A stretch of DNA of 64,000 nucleotides, from positions 1-64,000 of the forward strand of contig NZ_JYGE01000003.1 of NCBI RefSeq assembly GCF_003012055.1, given 5' to 3'. Below, piece by piece: positions 60,281-64,000 of this stretch (position 1 is its first letter; each line of letters starts with the position of its first letter). The position numbers and the translations under genes were made by a program. This DNA comes from Peptostreptococcus russellii. Its GTDB lineage: Bacteria; Bacillota; Clostridia; Peptostreptococcales; Peptostreptococcaceae. The notes below the pieces were generated by a model. The model ran no database searches. It saw only the letters and a list, made by a program, of their open reading frames with translations, and had not been told where the DNA came from.

Positions 60281-61411
60281 CTAATTTTTCTTTTCTTCAA
60301 GCTTACACCCTGAATCTTTATTTACATATTGTTTTAGTATTTTATATAGTGTAGCAGCTATTGGAACACTAAAGAAGACCCCAACAATTCCAGCAAGTCC
60401 GCCACCTATAATTATGGATGCTAAAACCCAAATTCCAGGAAGTCCAACTGATCCTCCAACGACCTTTGGATATATTACATTACCTTCAATCTGCTGAAGC
60501 ACTGTTAGAAAAATAATGAAAAGGAAGGCCTTTAGTGAACTCTGTGTCAAAATCATGAAAAAACCAAATAGACCACCAATATATGCTCCGATCAAAGGTA
60601 TCAAGGCTGTAAGTCCTACAACAGATCCGATCATTGCTGCATATGGAAAACCAAAAATAAATAAACCAAGTGCACATAAGGAGCCAAGTATAATCGCCTC
60701 TATAAATTGACCTGCAAAGAAAGAGGCAAATGTTGAATTTGCAATCTCTAATACATAATAGATTTTCTTTAAAAACTTATTAGGTATTATTTTTTTAAAT
60801 AGCTTATCAAACTGTCTACCCAATTTTTCTCTGCTACCAACAATATATATAGATAAAATTGCAGCCATTACAAAGTTGGCAATTAATGTGAATACAGATC
60901 CTATAATATTAAATATGCTGTTTGTCCAAAGAGAGGCTGTTTTCAATATCTTTTGAATAGCTTCTTGTCCAGTCTTGTCAGATGATAAAAGTTTTTCTTG
61001 AAGACCAGGAATAGCACTAGAAAGTTCGATAGTCCTACTTCTTAAATCGTCATATAATTCAGGAAATTTATCTGTAAAAACTGACATTGATTTGATTAGC
61101 TGTGGTACAACCAGCATAAAAATCAGGTATAAAATAAGTATTATAGATAGGAAAGACAGAAGTATACAAATAGCCCTTCTACTTTTTAGTACAAATTTAT
61201 TTTTAGATTTTGGAAAGTATATTTTTTCCCAAAGAGATACCATAATGTTTAAAATAAAAGCAATTACACATCCCAAAAATAAAGGTCTAAAAACACTTAA
61301 AAAACTTGAGCTACTAGCTAAAAATTCCTTTGCATTTAGCGATATAGCCAATACTACTCCAAACATAATAAAAATCGTAAATAAATTCTTGTATTTAAAC
61401 TGATTCTCCAT
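60281..61411 (-). CDS. AI-2E family transporter (membrane permease-like)
   Basis: 376 aa with about seven or eight hydrophobic segments: NLFTIFIMFGVVLAISLNA, LSIILILYLIFMLVVPQLI, FGFPYAAMIGSVVGLTALIPLIGAYIGGLFGFFMILTQ and LPGIWVLASIIIGGGLAGIVGVFFSVPIAATLYKIL, which contains the AI-2E family signature P-x-I-x-x-G-x-x-G-G-x-x-x-G. The family (YdiK/TqsA/YtvI) moves diverse solutes and Na+/H+; the exact substrate is unknown. It has its own RBS (GGAGG on the minus strand). Confidence 0.9.
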   Translation of the reverse strand: MENQFKYKNLFTIFIMFGVVLAISLNAKEFLASSSSFLSVFRPLFLGCVIAFILNIMVSLWEKIYFPKSKNKFVLKSRRAICILLSFLSIILILYLIFMLVVPQLIKSMSVFTDKFPELYDDLRSRTIELSSAIPGLQEKLLSSDKTGQEAIQKILKTASLWTNSIFNIIGSVFTLIANFVMAAILSIYIVGSREKLGRQFDKLFKKIIPNKFLKKIYYVLEIANSTFASFFAGQFIEAIILGSLCALGLFIFGFPYAAMIGSVVGLTALIPLIGAYIGGLFGFFMILTQSSLKAFLFIIFLTVLQQIEGNVIYPKVVGGSVGLPGIWVLASIIIGGGLAGIVGVFFSVPIAATLYKILKQYVNKDSGCKLEEKKN

Positions 61412-61527
61412 TTTGAAACCTCCTATTCAATTAGTTACACTCTATTTTACAATATATGAAAAGTAAATACAATGTTTGAAATATATGATAAAATAGAGTA
61501 AAGAAGAATTTTAATGGAGGTGTAGTT

Positions 61528-61932
61528 ATGACAGCAAAATATAATGAAGAAAATGTTTTAGTTAGTTTTACAACACATAGAAAGTTGAGTCGTACAAATC
61601 TAGGTACTAACATGGTTGCAAACTCTCTTTTGGGACACAATAAAATGTCTGGCCCAGTTCCTGACTTGTATACTATATACTTGACTGAGGAAACTTTTTT
61701 TGCCGAGTATAGTAGAAAGAGCCTTCATGGAAGTATGCCAAAGAAGGTTACAAAATTAGATATACCTATTGAAGATATAGTAAAGATAGAATTAATGAAT
61801 AAAGATGGTGAAGAGTGTCTTTATTTGAAGAGTGATTGGGGCAAAGAGTATTTCTTCAATATTGAAAGTAGTGTAAATAGAGAACTAGCCATACAGATGA
61901 TAGAATATATTGATAATAAAAAGAGGAAATAA
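61528..61932 (+). CDS. Hypothetical PH-like protein, 134 aa
   Basis: 134 aa, not confidently assigned. The sequence alternates beta strands and ends in a helix ([19 protein letters not shown]), as in bacterial PH-like folds: [56 protein letters not shown]. It lies immediately upstream of uvrB (2-bp gap), so it is probably cotranscribed with it. GGAGG RBS. Confidence 0.65.
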   Translation: MTAKYNEENVLVSFTTHRKLSRTNLGTNMVANSLLGHNKMSGPVPDLYTIYLTEETFFAEYSRKSLHGSMPKKVTKLDIPIEDIVKIELMNKDGEECLYLKSDWGKEYFFNIESSVNRELAIQMIEYIDNKKRK

Positions 61933-61934
61933 TA

Positions 61935-63908
61935 ATGGATTTTAAGTTAGTTTCAGATTTTAAGCCTACAGGTGATCAACCAGAGGCTATAGAAAAAATT
62001 TCAGAGTCTATAGAAAAAGGTAATAAATTTCAGACTCTTTTAGGAGTTACTGGATCAGGAAAAACATTTACAATGGCAAATATCATTAAAAATGTAAAAA
62101 AGCCCACATTGATACTGGCTCATAATAAAACTTTAGCAGCACAGCTTTATAGTGAATTTAAAGAATTTTTTCCAGAAAATGCTGTTGAGTACTTTGTAAG
62201 TTACTATGATTATTATCAGCCAGAAGCCTATGTAGCACATAGTGATACATACATAGAAAAGGATGCAAGTATTAATGATGAAATAGATAAGTTAAGGCAT
62301 TCAGCCACAGCATCAATACTTGAGAGAAGAGATACTATTATAATCTCATCAGTATCCTGTATATATGGTTTGGGAGATCCAGAAGATTATAAAGAACTGA
62401 TGTTGTCTTTAAGACCTGGAATGATAAGAGATAGAGATGAAGTAATAAAAAGATTAGTAGAAATACAGTATGAAAGAAATGATATAAATTTTGTTAGAGG
62501 AACATTTAGAGTTAGAGGAGATATACTGGAAATATTTCCAGCTGGCAATGATGAAAGAGCTATTAGATTAGAGTTTTTTGGTGATGAAATAGACAGGATA
62601 ACAGAGATAGATTACATTACTGGTAAAGTTTCAGGACAGAGAAATCACGTCGTTATATTTCCAGCATCCCACTATGTAACAACTCCAGAACGTATTGAAA
62701 CGGCAATTGTAGCTATAGAAAAAGAGTTGGCAGAAACTGTCAAAAAATTCAAAGAAAATGATAAGTTGTTAGAGGCACAAAGAATAGAACAAAGAACAAA
62801 TTATGACATAGAAATGTTGAGAGAGATTGGCTTCTGTCAAGGTATAGAAAACTACTCTAGACATATTACAGGTAGGGAAAAAGGAGACAAGCCGTATACT
62901 TTAATGGACTTCTTTCCAGATGACTACCTTATTATAGTAGATGAATCTCATGTAACAATACCACAAGTTAGAGGTATGTATGCTGGAGATCAGTCTAGAA
63001 AAAAATCATTGATAGATAATGGCTTTAGACTTCCATCTGCTTATGATAATAGACCATTAAACTTTACTGAGTTTGAAGAAAATATAAATCAGATCTTATT
63101 TACTACTGCAACACCAGGTCCATATGAGATGGAGCATAGTCAAGAGTTTGCAGAACAAATTATAAGACCAACAGGACTTTTAGATCCGAAAATAAGTGTA
63201 AGACCTGTTGAAAATCAAATAGATGATTTAATTGTTGAAATAAATAAAAATATAGAAAAAGGTGAAAGAGTTCTGGTAACAACTTTGACAAAGAAGATGA
63301 GTGAAGATTTATCAGATTATTTAAAGGAACTGGGAATAAAAGTAAAATATCTACATTCTGATATAGTTACGCTGGAAAGAACAGAAATAATAAGAGATTT
63401 AAGATTAGGTAAGTTTGATGTATTAGTAGGTATAAATCTTTTGAGAGAAGGATTGGATATTCCAGAAGTATCATTAGTAGCAATATTAGATGCTGATAAG
63501 GAAGGATTCTTGAGATCTGAAACCTCACTAATACAGACTATAGGACGTGCAGCAAGAAATTCAGAGGGAAGAGTAATAATGTATGCAGATAAGGTAACTG
63601 ACTCCATGCAAAGAGCTATATCGGAGACAGAAAGACGTCGTGAAATTCAGAGTCACTATAATGATAAGCACGGTATAACTCCAAAGACTATATCAAAGCA
63701 AATAAGAGATAGCATAGAAGCAACTAAGATAGCCGAAGAAGAAAGCTCATATGATTCAATTGATGTAAAAAAATTGAAGGATGTAAATGAAATAAGCGAT
63801 ATGATAATAGTACTAAAGTCAGATATGATGGAAGCAGCGGAAAAGTTAGAGTTTGAAAAAGCGGCAAAAATTAGAGATAAAATTATGCAGTTAGAAAAAA
63901 AATTGTAA
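61935..63908 (+). CDS. uvrB: Excinuclease ABC subunit B
   Basis: 657-aa UvrB, full length. Walker [17 protein letters not shown] near 39-52, [39 protein letters not shown] with the damage-probing beta-hairpin region near 81-119, helicase motif [39 protein letters not shown] and [17 protein letters not shown]. The C-terminal UvrC-binding UVR motif ([20 protein letters not shown]) is present. It loads onto DNA with UvrA to find bulky lesions for nucleotide excision repair. AGGAAATAATA precedes the start. The rest of the window after 63908 is AT-rich spacer. Confidence 0.97.
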   Translation: MDFKLVSDFKPTGDQPEAIEKISESIEKGNKFQTLLGVTGSGKTFTMANIIKNVKKPTLILAHNKTLAAQLYSEFKEFFPENAVEYFVSYYDYYQPEAYVAHSDTYIEKDASINDEIDKLRHSATASILERRDTIIISSVSCIYGLGDPEDYKELMLSLRPGMIRDRDEVIKRLVEIQYERNDINFVRGTFRVRGDILEIFPAGNDERAIRLEFFGDEIDRITEIDYITGKVSGQRNHVVIFPASHYVTTPERIETAIVAIEKELAETVKKFKENDKLLEAQRIEQRTNYDIEMLREIGFCQGIENYSRHITGREKGDKPYTLMDFFPDDYLIIVDESHVTIPQVRGMYAGDQSRKKSLIDNGFRLPSAYDNRPLNFTEFEENINQILFTTATPGPYEMEHSQEFAEQIIRPTGLLDPKISVRPVENQIDDLIVEINKNIEKGERVLVTTLTKKMSEDLSDYLKELGIKVKYLHSDIVTLERTEIIRDLRLGKFDVLVGINLLREGLDIPEVSLVAILDADKEGFLRSETSLIQTIGRAARNSEGRVIMYADKVTDSMQRAISETERRREIQSHYNDKHGITPKTISKQIRDSIEATKIAEEESSYDSIDVKKLKDVNEISDMIIVLKSDMMEAAEKLEFEKAAKIRDKIMQLEKKL

Positions 63909-64000
63909 TATTAAAATTTATTATACTTATTTATTGTTTATTTATAGAATTAAAAAATTGAAGTTTTATATATAAAATTGTGATAGTTTAAATCTATCAA

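Overview
The window is a low-GC chromosome segment from an amino-acid-fermenting anaerobe of the Clostridia. It carries a D-proline reductase (prd) operon and a complete aromatic-amino-acid reduction cluster (fldL-fldA-fldI-fldB-fldC-acdA-etfB-etfA plus fldH), and its codon use is strongly AT-biased. Together these suggest a Peptostreptococcaceae member, most likely the genus Peptostreptococcus. That assignment rests on gene content and recollection, not on a search.

Region 1 (176-10857) is a 10.7-kb mobilizable resistance element inserted in the first codons of a yjdM/phnA-like gene. A 6-bp sequence, GAGTAT, is present at both ends. Its left half is pSM19035/pAMbeta1 (Inc18)-type DNA: beta resolvase, topoisomerase III, a truncated omega, erm(B), a second topoisomerase tail, ParA-like delta, omega, epsilon antitoxin, and a zeta toxin gene broken by frameshifts and by an insert carrying a P-loop kinase. 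Three arrays of omega-binding heptads are visible. Its right half holds two paralogous structured RNAs, each about 300 nt with a covarying long-range stem, upstream of small genes (an acidic 105-aa protein and a J-domain protein). It also holds two small minus-strand genes resembling TraC/TraD accessories and a candidate MOBQ-type oriT. No relaxase is present.

Region 2 (11284-13258) has a DEAD-box RNA helicase and a YbjQ-family protein. Region 3 (13892-19702) is the prd operon behind a canonical sigma-54 promoter with a palindromic candidate enhancer. It encodes a PrdE-PrdD fusion, PrdC, PrdA, a small CBO2463-like protein and PrdB, with Cys where Sec is expected. Region 4 (19806-26036) is a patch of small genes: DUF2798, a Rieske non-haem iron oxygenase, and a duplicated GNAT/membrane-peptide module flanking an M-box riboswitch, a broken mgtC and csaA. 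Region 5 (26645-33039) has glycerol dehydrogenase, a YtrA-type regulator with an ABC exporter, a PC4-like protein and oleate hydratase.

Region 6 (33144-38366) is a three-gene MoxR ATPase / beta-propeller-like / VWA system, followed by a TetR regulator, a macro-domain protein and an XRE/zinc-ribbon/desulfoferrodoxin-like fusion. Region 7 (41472-60140) is the Stickland reductive block: an FCD-GntR regulator, acyl-CoA ligase, CoA transferase, dehydratase activator and dehydratase, acyl-CoA dehydrogenase with Etf, D-2-hydroxyacid dehydrogenase, and two copies of a brnQ-aminotransferase pair. Amino acid uptake (BrnQ), transamination, FldH reduction, CoA activation, dehydration and AcdA/Etf reduction form one pathway from aromatic amino acids to arylpropionates. 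The prd operon supplies a second electron sink. The window ends with an AI-2E-type transporter, a small PH-like protein and uvrB. I found no rRNA, tRNA, CRISPR array or insertion sequence.
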